A stretch of DNA of 64,000 bases from Acanthornis magna (lineage: Eukaryota > Chordata > Aves > Passeriformes > Acanthizidae): contig JAWUZG010000036.1 in the NCBI GenBank assembly GCA_036785705.1, positions 16,053,501 through 16,117,500 of the forward strand, given 5' to 3'. Under the pieces are notes generated by a model, which worked only from the letters and a program-made list of their open reading frames with translations, was not told the DNA's origin and ran no database searches. How positions within the stretch are numbered: the first letter of the stretch is position 1; the number at the start of each line of letters is the position of its first letter. The position numbers and the translations under genes are program-made. Below are positions 1 through 12,016 of the stretch, piece after piece.

Positions 1-2823
1 GATTTCCTGCCCTCACCCAGCCGAAGGACCAGAGTTATGACAGTGCCTCTGCAGGGGAAATGCTGACCCTGTTGCAAAACCCCAGTGCTGCAAAGACATA
101 TCAGGCCCACTGTCCAGCCTGTTTTTTTGAAAGAGAATAGTGAAAAAGAGATGAAGCACAATTCTGAATGAGCACTGAGCCCTTCTCTTCCTAGATTGGG
201 GTGCAATGTTTTTCAGAGCAAGAGGGGGAATGGGTGGGATCTAGGATTTATCTTCTCATATTTTTGCTTCCCATTTATAAATACAGGAGTTTTAGTACTA
301 GTTTCTCAATGGGAACAAGAGTCAAGACAGACATGTCAAAATATTTCCCTGTGATCACTTGGGTATTTATGTCCACCTTGAAAGACTGCGAAAGAGCACA
401 GAGGCAATTTCACCTATCAGAAAAACAATCCACGCCTCTCATGAAGTCACATCTATTCAAGAGCAGCTGCTTACAGCATACGTCCTCTTCCTTCCCTGGA
501 CTCTGAGGTTGCTTTTAGCTCACAGCCCAGCAGCTAAACACAGAGTTTTGGCTCCTCTTTCTGCAACTGTCCTGGGCCTGAGAAATCAAGGGAAGACTGG
601 ATAGCACAGACAATTCAGCGGAGTGTTTGCTCATATACAATGTCTTTCCCAGCTAGGAAATCTGTTTGCCCTTTGGCAATGTAACTCCTTGCACAGAGAG
701 TTTCATGGTGAGTGTTTTTGCATTGAGGACCTTTGAATTGAAAGGCACTAACACTTTTGACCAAGGCATATTGCAACACCATCTCCCTTAAATAGCCACA
801 AGCCCTTATCGTTCTCATCCCTCTATTTTATTCTAATAAGGCCTTACCCCTGCAACTGTTTTGACATTTAAGCAGGGAGGGCATCTGGTAATTAGCCAGT
901 TGTTGCATTTTTAGTGGAAGCCTGCCTCAGAAGTCTTGTTTTTCTAAAGCTGACCTGTTGAGTGATTCATAGGATACGTATTAATATATGGCACAGTACA
1001 GCTCCATTGGTTAGCATCTTAAATCTGCCAGATGGCTCATTAAAAAGATAAGCAGCAGAAGAAAATTCACTATCAAAGATAGCGTTGTGGCAGCAGCATC
1101 CATTAGCCTGAAGTTCACAACAAAAAGCTACCATGCCTCGGCATTTTTGAGTACAGTGCACTCGCAACCAGGATGCAGGAGAAGATCAAATTTAGAAAAG
1201 AAGGGCTTTAAATAGAGGCTCAGTTTAAAAATAAAGTGTACCCTTGGAAGTTATGTTCCTAGAATAAATTTAGAAACAAGACCAGAATAAAAAATTTACT
1301 AGCATTCTCAGGTGACAGGCAGTGTACTCAGGTGGACATCCCTGAATATGACATGTTGTTTCAAATATAGATTTCCAGGAAAAGCAGGGGCAGGATGATG
1401 CCTTCTTTTTCTGTTTATTACACAGAGCTAAGAACATCAGAGATGTGTGAAAAACTATAAATCTTCATATGTAGGCAATCTGTCTCAAATGGCCTGACAG
1501 CTCATATCAATAGTTTTGTGTACTTACCGGTTGTCTCCTGGTTTCCAAGTAATGAGTATCTCTGTGGCCAAATTTTCAAACCTCTGCTTCCAACTAGGAA
1601 CAGAAATAACAGCCTATTCAGATGTGCTCTACCCAGAACAGCTTCCAGACTGACATGCTTGGACAGATTTTTGAAAGCACTTGACAATAATATTCCAACA
1701 ATAGCTGGGTAAGATACTATGCCCAAAAAAATTCTGGTGGAAAAAGTACAATACGTCCAACATCTAAAACTCATTTCAAAGAAGTGAAGTTGTTTGTATC
1801 AGAATCCAGATAAGAAGGAATTGAACACAGAAAGAAAAATAAAAATGGGTGTTTGCATTTATTTAATTTGCAGAAGGGAATTACTTTTCTGTTCACTGAC
1901 ATTTTACATTTTACTATCTAATGTTTTGTTTAATTAAAAAAAAATCATGAACAAAATGCAGCATTGTATGATAATATTAACTACACATTAGTTCTTGCAA
2001 GTTTAAACTACAACAAAAACACTTTCTGCAAACTTTCAACTTGTTGAAAACGTTGAAAAAAGATATTTGTTGTTGACCTAGGCTGATTTTTTCCCAGCTG
2101 TTGGAAGAACCTACCACAAATCAGCAAATCAATTATTCATCTGGCTTGAATACCGTTTCGCTTGTTGGTTTGAGTTTTTTCAATCTATCTCCACTTTTAG
2201 ATGAGTTTATGATGAGACAGAGAGAAAAAATTCAGTCCCATACATTTCCCTGAAAATACAATTTACTGGATGAGCTGGGAAAAGAGAATTTCCTGCTCCT
2301 GCAGGTGATTCTATCTCAGTTAGGAAACATGAGGACAGACTATCATTTTAAGCAGATAATGAAAGTATAATGGACCTACTTAAAGAGGTCCTATTCTTCC
2401 TACTGTATTTAAAAAATTTGCTTAAGGAAAAGAGACAGGTTGGGTTTGTATATTGAAGTTATTGCATTATGCAACAAGATATATTACACTACATTTCTCA
2501 TTCCTTATTGCTGACATTTTAACCAGTTCATGTCAATGACTGACTGACTGAAGACTAACATATATTCATATTATATATTTCAATTTCTTATATAGTTAAA
2601 AAAGGAAAGCTTTCCATGTATGCTCTCTTTTCAGGAACAGAGAGCAAAAATATAATGAAGCTTGTTTTGGTAACAGAAATATGGTGTTAAATATAGGGAA
2701 AAGTGTTTTGTGCTGCCTTATAACCATTAAACTTCTGTTAAATCTAGTAATATTTATTACAATTATCTTTCCAGTTACTGAATCTGTTCTAGGTGTTTCT
2801 TTAATTATGTTGTTGATAGTTTC
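1..2823. other. Non-coding single-copy DNA, no gene seen
   Basis: AT-rich sequence with stops in all frames at normal density. The longest open frames are about 100 codons or less and resemble nothing I recognise. There is a short TGAC microsatellite (about 3.5 units) at 2537-2551. No transposon signature is visible before the CR1 boundary at about 2824. Intergenic or intronic. Confidence 0.6.
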
Positions 2824-3301
2824 TCATGGGCTGGTATTGGCACTGGTGCATTTTAACACTTTGTCAGCAAATTGAACGGTGGGATTGAGTGTAACCTCAA
2901 CAAGTTTGCCAAGGACCCCAAGCTGTGTGTGCAGAGGGAAGGGATGCCATCCACAGGGACCTGGACAGGCTAGAGAGGTGAGCAGTGTAAAGTTCAGTAA
3001 AGCCACGTGCCAGATCATGCACCTGGGGCAAGGCAATCCCAAGCACAAATACAGCCTGGGTGGAGAATGGATTGAGAGCAGTCCCCTGAGAAGGACTTGG
3101 GGTGTTGCTTGCCAAGAAGCTCAACATGACCCAGCCATGAGCACTCCCAGCCCAGAAAGCCAAACATGTCCTGGGCTGCATCCAGAGCAGTGTGGGCAGC
3201 AGGGCCAGGGAGAGGATTCTGCCCCTCTGCTCTGCTCTGCTGAGACCCCACCTGCAGTGCTGCATCAGCTCTGGGGGCCCAACACAGGAAGGATATGGAC
3301 C
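2824..3301 (+). mobile_element. CR1 LINE fragment (ORF2 C-terminal half)
   Basis: This is a degenerate piece of CR1 ORF2 in the plus orientation. It starts just before the reverse-transcriptase catalytic region; the FADD segment has decayed to FAKD. It runs through the region read as CQIMHLGQGNPKHKYSLG and ends in the conserved C-terminal stretch, where SPESQTCPGLHPEQCGQQ and LLCSAETPPAVLHQLWGP are still readable at about 3150-3280. Frameshifts separate the segments. It stops at 'aggatatggacct' and lacks the 3' UTR and 3' tip, so it is truncated at both ends. The C-terminal part is nearly identical, in inverse orientation, to 9230-9390. Confidence 0.88.
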
Positions 3302-3319
3302 TACTACTCTGAAAGTTAT

Positions 3320-3675
3320 TAAAAATCCTCTTTAGAGACAGCACAGTCTTTTGTCAGAGCCAGCATGGGTTCACAAGAGTAAAGAACTGCTTAACCAGAT
3401 TAATTCCCTTTTCATAAAAGGTCACTCAGCTAGCTGGCCAAGGCGAGCAAGAGGATGTGGTAGATTTGGATTTTAGCAAACCTTTTGATACTTTTTCTCA
3501 CAGTATCTCACTGGACAGAATATCAGTTAGAAAAGTCCATAATATGTTGGGTGACCAATTGCTTAGCTAAAAGAGGTGTAGTAAATAAGGTCACATCAGA
3601 CTGGTAGCTAGTCACTATTGGGGAGCTCAGTTTTAGGGCTGGTATTCTTCAGTGTTTTTATAAATTATATATAAA
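3320..3675 (+). mobile_element. Older CR1-type RT fragment (motif A to B region)
   Basis: A second, more diverged CR1-like piece. One frame reads SQHGFTRVKNCLTRL near 3357-3402, then VVDLDFSKPFDTFSHS at about 3457-3504. The latter matches the LINE reverse-transcriptase motif A region (consensus DFSKAFDTVSH). Further on, a decayed TSDW segment occurs near 3595. Stops and substitutions interrupt it. In an intact CR1 this segment lies upstream of the piece at 2824-3301, yet here it follows it, so the two are different copies or a rearranged one. No 3' tip is visible. Confidence 0.75.
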
Positions 3676-3711
3676 CTATCAATTTATACATTATCTGTAT
3701 CAGGAGTTAAA

Positions 3712-3830
3712 CAAACCCCAAACAAAACTGAAAAGCTAACAAAAAAACCCAAAACCCCAACCAACCACTCAAAAAAGACCAAAACAAAAAATCCAAAACA
3801 AAACAAACAAAAAACCCCTCACAAAAATAA
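3712..3830 (+). repeat. A/C-rich low-complexity tract
   Basis: About 120 bases made almost only of A and C in units such as CAAAAC, CCCAAAA and CAAACAAA, immediately after the CR1 fragment. The complementary strand is G/T-rich. The track has no regular period and is probably a decayed microsatellite. Confidence 0.8.
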
Positions 3831-6800
3831 GGGGGATAGAAAAAAGGGAAAAAGAAAACCCAAGGACAGAAAGCAGAAAATCTTTACAAGAAAGCAAAGT
3901 CAAGACTACACATGCTGCCTGGCTATAAAGAGAATTCAAGATGACACAAGAAAGTCCTGATAGCTTTCCAAAAGTAAGGGTAAAAAAAGAGGTGTTAAAA
4001 CATGCAGAGATGAATAGAGCAAGCAAAGAACCCATGGCAAGCACAGACAAAGAGAAACACATTGCCAGTACATTCTGCCTTCTCTTCAGGGGCGTTCAGG
4101 GACACCAGAAAAAGGGAACAAGTGAGTTCATTGAGGAAGAAAAAAATTTCATGAACACCCTGTTGATCCAGGAAGACTGCTGGTGACAAAATGCCTTTGA
4201 TTCATAACACTCTGTACGAAATTTGTCCAAAACGAGGTACCTCAACCCCACTACTGACATTTCATGTAGTCAATATAAGAAGACTTTTGCAGGTAGTCAA
4301 AATGTGGGGACGTTTAGGGATTTCACACTTGTTGTGGAGGAGAAACCTTTCAGGGCATGGTATTAGGGAGGTTCATGCAAAGATCTTGCTGCTGGATCTG
4401 TAAAGCAGGAAATAGAGGAGGACATTTCTGGAAGGGCAGCAAGAACTGACTTACACTAATCTTCATGGCCACTTCTGAGTTTTTTGCTAAGGTCCTTCTT
4501 CTCTTTTGCCCTCTGAGCTATTTATGAATTTAACAAAAATAAGCCCCGTCTGATGCCCACAGCTTCTTTTCCCAACATTTTACAGTGTTATCACAGCCCA
4601 GGAGAAGCTACCTGCCTGAGCATGGCTGATGCTCTGCAGAGAGATGGAATAGACACATGCCTTGAATACTGCCCACATCTTCAGGGCTCATCCTTGCCCG
4701 TTGTAGAGGAGGCAGGGACTTGACAGTTCTGTTTCTCTAGCTGCCTGGGACAGGCTCCTGATGGCTCTAGCTGAGGTGGTGATGCAGTGACCAGGACACC
4801 ACCTTGCAGACTGGTGTTAGTCAGCTAAGCCCTGTCACTCCCAGGGATGGGAGCTGGAGTGAGCCAGTCCCCACCTGTGGAGGAGGGTCTGTGAGATCCC
4901 AGAAAGGGAGCGCTGCAGGCAGCAGCCAAAAGAGGATGAAGCACACTGTGGAGGCACACTGTGTAAGCAGCTGATGGGCCTTCTGTGGGACATATTCTGG
5001 GAATTTTACTTGCACACCAGAGGAGTGCATTTCAATTGGGAATCACCCTTATATCAATTTTAGAAGGATAGCAAATAAAGCAATCGTTTTAATTATAGTA
5101 AAACCATGTGTCAAACCTTTGTCAGATGTTTTGGCAACTTGGTTGGATTTGAATAGATTCAGCTTGCACTCAGATTTGAATCTGGATTTTGCCCCTTAAT
5201 GCTCCATCTCTTTATCATTTAATATCATTTCATGCCATGCAACCTCCTCAGCAAGAGCTTCTGTCATGACATAGAGCAGACCAAATGTCACTGCGCCATT
5301 CACTTCATCGGGGCTATCCATCAAGATCAAAGATATTTGTTTGTTTGTGTGTCTATAAATTTAGCCAGGCAGAAAAATCAGCTTTTATAGGGGAACACAA
5401 AGAGCCTTTGATCTTGAGCAACAATCAGCAATGAGCTTTTGATTCCTGCAACTGCTTACATTGATTTGCCATAGCTTACAAACTCAAAGCTCTCTTCCCA
5501 AGCAGAAGGATAAGAAACATCTCCTTTGTTAGTTATTCAGATTGTTCCATCTTGTCCTTTAAGATGGAAATTTATCCTATCCACACCTTTCTAAGGTATA
5601 GAGATTGCTTTTTTCTTAGAGCTGTGATGAAAATAGATGTCCTTGTTTACTTATCACTGGAACAAGAGAAGTGATAGGGAAACACCACTGAAAGATCACC
5701 CAAAACAATGGATTTTTCTTCTTCTGAAGAGCAGTAACATGGAGTTAAAAAGAATTGCAGAGTTATAGCACAAATCAACCCACCTGCCCCCACATTGCAT
5801 TGCTGCAATTGATCTCATTCACAAAAGTTGTCCTCTGACTGCACAGCTGTTCCCCACAGGCTGCAACTCCTTTTTCTGGGCTGTCTTCAGGTATACTTCT
5901 CCAGAGGATGCTGCACTGCCCTGCTTCCTACAGTTTTCATTCCTGCTGGTTTTTATCCCAGGTCTACAGTCAGACTTTTTTTCTGCTTTTTAACAATAAC
6001 TTGTCTCAAATAGTCATCAGACTTTATTTCCTAATTAGAGAGATGTAGGGAGTACAACACACAATGCCAATAATGTAGTACTAGCCATGGCTTATGGATG
6101 TTTATCTAGTACCTACCAAAACTGTGACTTTTATTCCTGCCTGGCATAATGCTTTGGCAGTCTTTCAACATCAAAAGAAAGATAGCTAATCTTCATCCAC
6201 ACCTCAATGAAAATCAAAACACAATACTCCTCTGTAAACTTGGAAAGTGATTTCCACTCAGTAATTACACAGAAATTACAATGCAAAGAACTGATAAAAG
6301 AGAGAAAAGATGGGCTTTGGTTTAAAGTTCTGCCTTAAGACCCTAAAATCCCATTCCATCCATGCATGTGATGGAAAAGTTTTAGCAGCAACATTTTTTG
6401 CTAAATAAACAATAGCAAGTTAAGACAGAAGGAAAGTATTTCCATTCCACTGACATCTAAACAGCAATAATTTATGCCTAGCAATTTGTTATGAATAGCT
6501 TTCATGTTCTGGAAATTCATAACACTCTTAAATTTTAAGTTGAATGTATTTAAAGAGCATTTGCTTAAACTAAAATGAAACTATGACAGATACAGAAGTG
6601 ACCTCCTGTTTTCTATTACACCTACAAAGATATTAGTGTTCTCTTTTTACAATCACGTAACAATTTAGCTTTGGTAACTAAGATTAGTTTTATGAGTCCA
6701 CATAAAAGTTATTTTAAAATAATTTCTACCTAACTGATGAATATCTTGCAGTTCCAAAAGTTCAGTTCGAGCCATATTGTTTAAAACAAAAGTTTTGAAT

Positions 6801-8182
6801 AAATTCCTAATGTGAATGCTGAAAAAGTGAAATTGAAGAAATAGAGAAATTAGTCATATCTGCTTTTCAAACTGTTTTCAATTTTGAATACACATACAGA
6901 AGGCAACACTCAAAATGTCCAGCTTCATATCTTGTAATATCTTTAGAATATGTGCCTGAATCTCACAAACTAGAGTAGGGAAGAAGGTCATAAAAATATG
7001 AAATTTTGCAATGGAAATCTTCTGGACTTGTATCTGATAGGAGGATTTAGCTTTCAGGTTGTATATGCAAAATATTACTTGCATGCTTCAAAAAATATGC
7101 ATGGCAGATCCTACATAACTGTGTAACTACATATATATAAATGCATGCTATGACAAATCTGACAAGTGTTATGACAAAAATCTGTTCATTCAGGGCAGGG
7201 GATCAGAATAAAGGAGTTTCGGCCGAATTGTATCCATTTTACATATCTAAATCTGCAGCGACATTGAAGTAGGTGAAGATCTCAGTACACTTTTAGAAAC
7301 TGTCTCCTACTTTGTGCAACGCTTCTAACTTCCCTCCTACAGAACTACCACTTGTGGGCTGATGTGTAGAAAAGGAGAGGACTTGTGGATTCCAAAAACA
7401 GACCTCCCTTGCACACAAATAAGTGTAATTCCAGCTAAAAGGGTCCCTGAGAGAGACAATAACAAGCGAAAAATTACCACAGACAGTATATCAACATCCA
7501 TAACCTGAGGCTGTCTCAACAAAACATCTGAAGATGTTGTGTATCTTCACTAAGTACTGAAAATATTCACAACTGCAGCGTTTGGGCAGCAGCACAACCC
7601 AGCAGTCTGGGCAGTTTAAAGACTCCACTTCCATGGAGCTGCAAGCCCTCACTACAGAAGCTCCTTACCTCCTTTACAGCAGCATTATCATATTTCACCT
7701 GTGCAAGGATAAGGGAGAGGAACTCAGGTGGCTCTGGTAATTACCACAAGCTTTCTGATGTCTGTTTCAGAGCTGTGAAGTATTCTTGATGTGATCTTTA
7801 ATTTTAAAGAGTTGCTACTTGTGACCTCCAAACCTACATCCCAAACAAGGACACACTGAATTTATTTTGAGAACTGAAAAGAAGCATCTCATAATTATAT
7901 TGCTTTCAGCTGCTCACCCTCTGAGTATTCAGCTTTCTAGCAAATTATTTTCCTCAAGTGTTTCTGTGTGAAACTTCTAGTATCCTATATAGAAAATTTG
8001 CTATATCTCCAAGGGCACAGGAAGCTTAAAACATTGATCTTGCATATATTTAGGCCAAAAAAACCATATCATTTCAAGCAGATGGACAAGAGGCAGCAGT
8101 CACAAGTTGAAGCAAGGAAAATTCCAGTCAGGTATAGGGTAAAAAATATTGCCATATGAGTAGTTTAAGGACAGGACAAATT
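3831..8182. other. Non-coding single-copy DNA
   Basis: No gene, RNA or transposon is recognisable. All open frames are under 100 codons. The stretch contains the inverted TCF/LEF motif pair listed separately at 5322-5416. Composition is AT-rich, with AT-richest parts at 6400-7140. Confidence 0.55.
5322..5416. promoter_or_regulatory. Inverted pair of TCF/LEF-type sites (candidate enhancer)
   Basis: CAAGATCAAAG at 5322-5332 and its exact reverse complement CTTTGATCTTG at 5406-5416 face each other across 73 bp. Both contain CTTTGATC, close to the known high-affinity TCF/LEF (Wnt effector) core. The surrounding 5200-5560 has no repeat signature. Enhancer activity is inferred from motifs only; 11-bp inverted matches can occur by chance in a window this size. 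Confidence 0.3.
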
Positions 8183-8351
8183 GCCCAGAAATGTTGTGCA
8201 ATCTCCATCCTTGGAGTATGCCAAGACGTGACTGAACAAATTCCTAGCAAAGTGAGCTGGCTTTGAAATCAGACCTCCTTGAAGCAAGAGGCTGAGCCAG
8301 ATGACCTGCAGAGTTTCTTCCACTCTCAGCTATCCTGTGGCCCTGCATTCT
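8183..8351 (+). mobile_element. Diverged CR1 3' UTR tail
   Basis: An old CR1 3' UTR in the plus orientation. Recognisable blocks are 'ctccatccttggagtatgcc', then 'cagatgacctgcagag', then 'ttcttccactctcagctatcctgtgg'. These follow the typical CR1 order: 'tctccatccttggagatattc', 'gatgatctccagaggtccc', then 'ttccaacctcaaccattctgtg'. It is strongly diverged, 5'-truncated, and its octamer tip is barely preserved. There is no coding content. Confidence 0.72.
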
Positions 8352-8779
8352 TCCCACAGCATCACCTTTCAGCACAGCTGGCACACCAGGCTACATCCCA
8401 AACCAGATCCTGGGAACAAGCTTATCATGCGACACTGTGCAATACACATCACAGGAACTTTACTATCACTCAGGCTAAACACTTGCTACCTTAATTTCAT
8501 CCTGATACTTCATGGTAAATTTTCATGTGATGGTTATAATTCAATTCAAAAATGAGCTTTATTACTTTTAAATATGTAAAGAATTCCCTTTTGTTGTCTC
8601 TATACTAAATCATTCATATCTAAAAGGTAATTTTCTGTCTTAAATCACATCTAAGCCCCAAAATAATTTTCCATTTTCTTCTGTTATTTGGCTGCTGTCC
8701 AAAGGCAGAGGGTAAAGGTAAAATCTTGGCCTCTTCTCACTGGAACATTTTAAAATTCGTTTTCATTACGTAAGATTTT
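8352..8779. other. Non-coding spacer between two CR1 copies
   Basis: AT-rich spacer with no recognisable feature between the plus-strand CR1 tail and the minus-strand CR1. Confidence 0.6.
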
Positions 8780-9893
8780 CATAGAATCATCATAGAATAG
8801 TGGATTGGCAGGGAGCTTAAAAATCATCTCCTTCCAATGTTCCTGCCAAGTAGACCTGGTTGCCCAGAGCTCCATTCAACCTGGCCTTGAGCACTTTAAA
8901 GAATGGTGCATCCACAGATTCTTTGGGCAACAAGTTCCAGTGCCTCACCACTCTCTGAGTAAATAATTTCCTCCTAACATCCAATCCTCTTTTAGTTTTA
9001 AACTCTTCCCCATTGCCCTATCACTATTTTCCCATGTAAAAATCAATCTCTATCTTTTCTATAAGTCCTCTTCAAACACTGGAAGATTGCTATAAGGTCT
9101 CCTCAGAGCCTTCTCTTCTCCAGGCTGAACAGCCTGGAGAGGTGAACAGCCTGTCCTCACAGGAGGGGTGCTTCAGCCCTCTGATCATCTTGGTGGCCTC
9201 CTCTGGACTCTCTCCAACAGGTCCATGTCCTTCCTGTGCTGGGCCCCCAGAGCTGATGCAGCACTGCAGGTGGGGTCTCAGCAGAGCAGAGCAGAGGGGC
9301 AGAATCCCCTCCCTGGCCCTGCTGCCCACACTGCTTTGGATGAGCCCAGGACACGTTTGGCTTTCTGGGCTGGGAGTGCTCATGGCTGGGTCATGTGCAG
9401 CCTCTCAGCCATCAGGTCCTTCCCAGCAGGGCTGCTCTCAGTGACTTCTCCCAGTCTGTAATCGTGTCTGGGATTGCCCCAGCCAAGGTGCAGCACCTTG
9501 CACTTGCACATGTTGAATTTCCTGAGCTTCTCCTGGGCCCACTGCCCAAGTTTGTGCAGGCCCCTCTGGATGGCATCCTGTCCTATAGTGTCAACTCCAC
9601 TGCTTAGCTTTGTGTCATCTGCAAACTCCCTGAGGGTACACTCGATCCATCTGTCTGTGTCACTGACAAAGATATTGAACAGCACCAGTTCCAGGACAGA
9701 GCCCTGAGGGACACCACTCTTCGCTGGCCTGCACCTGAACCTAGAGCCACTGGCCATAACTCTCTGGCTGAGTCCATCCTCATCCTTATCCACAAAATAT
9801 TTCACCCTTCAAACCCATGTCTCTCCAATTTGGAGATAAGGATGCAGTGTGGGACCTTGATGAAAGCCTTACAGAAGACTAGGTAGATAATAT
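8780..9893 (-). mobile_element. CR1 LINE, 5'-truncated, ~1.1 kb, minus strand
   Basis: On the minus strand this copy runs from the RT motif A region (about 9893) to a complete 3' tip (8780). The tip reads as repeated 'catagaat' on the plus strand and is followed by the usual 'ggattggcagggagcttaaaaatcatc' type 3' UTR start. The 3' UTR occupies about 8780-9140 and ORF2 remnants 9140-9893. The 5' end is truncated within RT, as is usual for CR1. Several frameshifts and stops make it non-functional. It is the inverted counterpart of the fragment at 2824-3301. Confidence 0.93.
9380..9805 (-). pseudogene. CR1 ORF2 reverse-transcriptase remnant
   Basis: A 141-codon open segment inside the minus-strand CR1. 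It carries RT motif B (SGVPQGSVL, residues 30-38) and the catalytic motif C as FADDTKL (residues 61-67, bases 9605-9625). Residues 98-125 (NMCKCKVLHLGWGNPRHDY...) are the typical downstream CR1 block. Family knowledge: this domain copies element RNA at the nicked target. Motif A lies outside the frame, the endonuclease is missing, and the reading frame breaks after HMTQP, so this is a fossil. The initial Met is only the first in the open stretch, not a real start. Confidence 0.88.
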
Positions 9894-11867
9894 TTATATC
9901 TGGGATTATTTTTTTCTCATGTGTTTCAGTTAAAATTCCCTGAAACTACCTTGATTTATTATTATTTAGATTGTAAACATATAACATTTCTATATATCTC
10001 TATGCATGTCTGGTTATGATTTTTCAGGGTAATTTTGTTCACAGTTCTCTTTATTTTTCTCTCCCGAAACTCTAGTTAAGATGTCCTCGACCTCTGCATA
10101 TCTATTAACTGAGACTCATCCCTATCTGCAGAATCCAGTTCTAGTTTTACCTATATTCTGTGTCTGGAGCCCCAGTTATATGGCCTGTTGTACTACTGAT
10201 TGCAAGTCATGTCCATTAATTACACGGCAAAAGTTCTGTATGTCCTTAATTGTGACTTTTCTTCATTCTTTCTGTTCTGACTTCCCAGGAGGAAAACAAG
10301 CTATAAGGCCAGTCTGAATTCCTCAGTGATCTGCTTTTACCACATCTGACTTTCTTTTATTAGATATATGCAAAATTAGAACTGTAATTATGACTCCTAT
10401 TATCCCATCCTTACTAATTTAGTGAGAGATGTTCCCTCTGGCATTTGATAGTTCTTAGATACAAGATAAGACATGTAAGTTAAGGAAGGTAAGATATTCA
10501 CTTGGATTGTCAGCACACCTTTGTCCAATGACAAGCAGAAAGGCTAGGTGATCAGTAACAGTGGAAAATGAAATTTTTACAGCCATAGACATTGAGATTC
10601 CAGCAGGGATGAAACAGTGCATGTGAGAGCATTTATGGAAAACCAGTGAGAGCTGCCGGATGGGCGGAGGCATATGCTCAGCACCATTATTCAGAAAAAT
10701 AAAATTGTCTGGGGGAAAAAAAAGAAAAAAGCTTACACTTGGGGAGAAAAGAAAGGGATGTAGAAATGCAATTTGCTCTTCACATCAACTAGCTTGGTTT
10801 TTCAGGGCTCTTTCCTCCTTCTTAGATTTCTTTCAAGTTTACTTAGCAGCAGTTGTTTGGAAGAAAATGTGTTTGTCTGAGATTGCCAGGAGGCATGAGT
10901 ACCCCCTAAAACCAGGTTCTATATTCAGCATGAGAAGTTTAGGTCATTCAGTAGGGTGTATCAATGGACTAAAAAAAAAAGTGATATGAAGCTGCAGAAA
11001 ACTCAGAGGAAAACATCTCAAAGGAGAGGGTCTTAATATGAAATTATTCTAGAAAGTGTGAAAACAGAGCTCTACTTCTAAGAATAGTCTGAGGCAGCAA
11101 AGAAACAAGCAGGGAATCTGGATACATGCTGTCTCCTCCTTGCCCCTAGCAATCACAGTGAGGCAAGCTCTCATACATCAGTTCTGCACACTGAAGATGA
11201 AGTGCTGGTTCCAGTGTAAGAGGAGAAGAAGCAGGGAAGCGAAAAAGTATTACAAATATTTTTTTCTAGTTATCACAATCCACAGAAACTGAAGTAATTA
11301 ATAAAGATTTCCACAGCAACTTCTTCCTAAAACAACACACAACTAATATAAAATGCTCCCAGAGTTAAATCAGCCCTTCTGTGTTTGAGTCTCCTGGCTA
11401 ACCTACATCTTCCATGGTCAGTACAGACTTCTGTATGAAATTTGCTTCTCCAGCTAGCCTGAATATTCTGTGCCAGGGTGTGTTTCTGAGTAGAGTAAGG
11501 AAGATCTTTACAGGCTCACCAAACTGACATCCAGGCCAAACTTCAAGTTTAGGATCCTTCAGTGCTGGGAAGGCTCTTTCACCCCACCTTTAATAAAATA
11601 TCAGTCACTAGCCCCCTGCAGAAGCAAAATATATTAATGCACTAGTCTTGGTTACAATAATAAGACTTGGGAAGGTTTTGAGCAGAGACAGTGCTGCAGA
11701 CCTGTTGGTCCCATCTGTGCTGCTTTGTGTCCTGTTCAGTCCTGTGGCCTCTCTCCCTCCCTAACAAAGGTCCCTAGGGCATACACACAGAATATAGGCA
11801 CGTCTGCACTGCACACGGGTTTCCCTCCTCTGTCCCACAAGCCACTAGGGCTTCTTTCTAGCTTCTC
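9894..11867. other. Non-coding single-copy DNA
   Basis: No gene or transposon recognised. Short poly-A runs occur at about 10715-10740 and 10971-10980. Open frames are all shorter than 110 codons and unrecognised. Confidence 0.55.
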
Positions 11868-12016
11868 ATAGGAAAAAAAAAAAAGTAAAAAAAAAAAATC
11901 AACCACCACAGCAACAAGAAAAAAACAAGCCAAAATTTTCCCCTTCCAAAAACCAAAACCAAAACCAAAACCAACAACAAAAAAAAAAAACCAAAAAACC
12001 CAAACAAAACAAAAAT
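11868..12016 (+). repeat. A-rich tract with (AAAACC)n core
   Basis: Poly-A runs (11873-11900) lead into about four AAAACC units near 11946-11975, then A-run and CAAAAC-type sequence. The other strand reads (GGTTTT)n and could form a two-tetrad G-quadruplex. It encodes the F/G-rich part of a spurious minus-strand frame that should not be taken as a protein. Confidence 0.85.

Noticed and set aside
9142..9707. Plus-strand frames of 70-100 codons
   Set aside because: Antisense shadows of the minus-strand CR1 ORF2.
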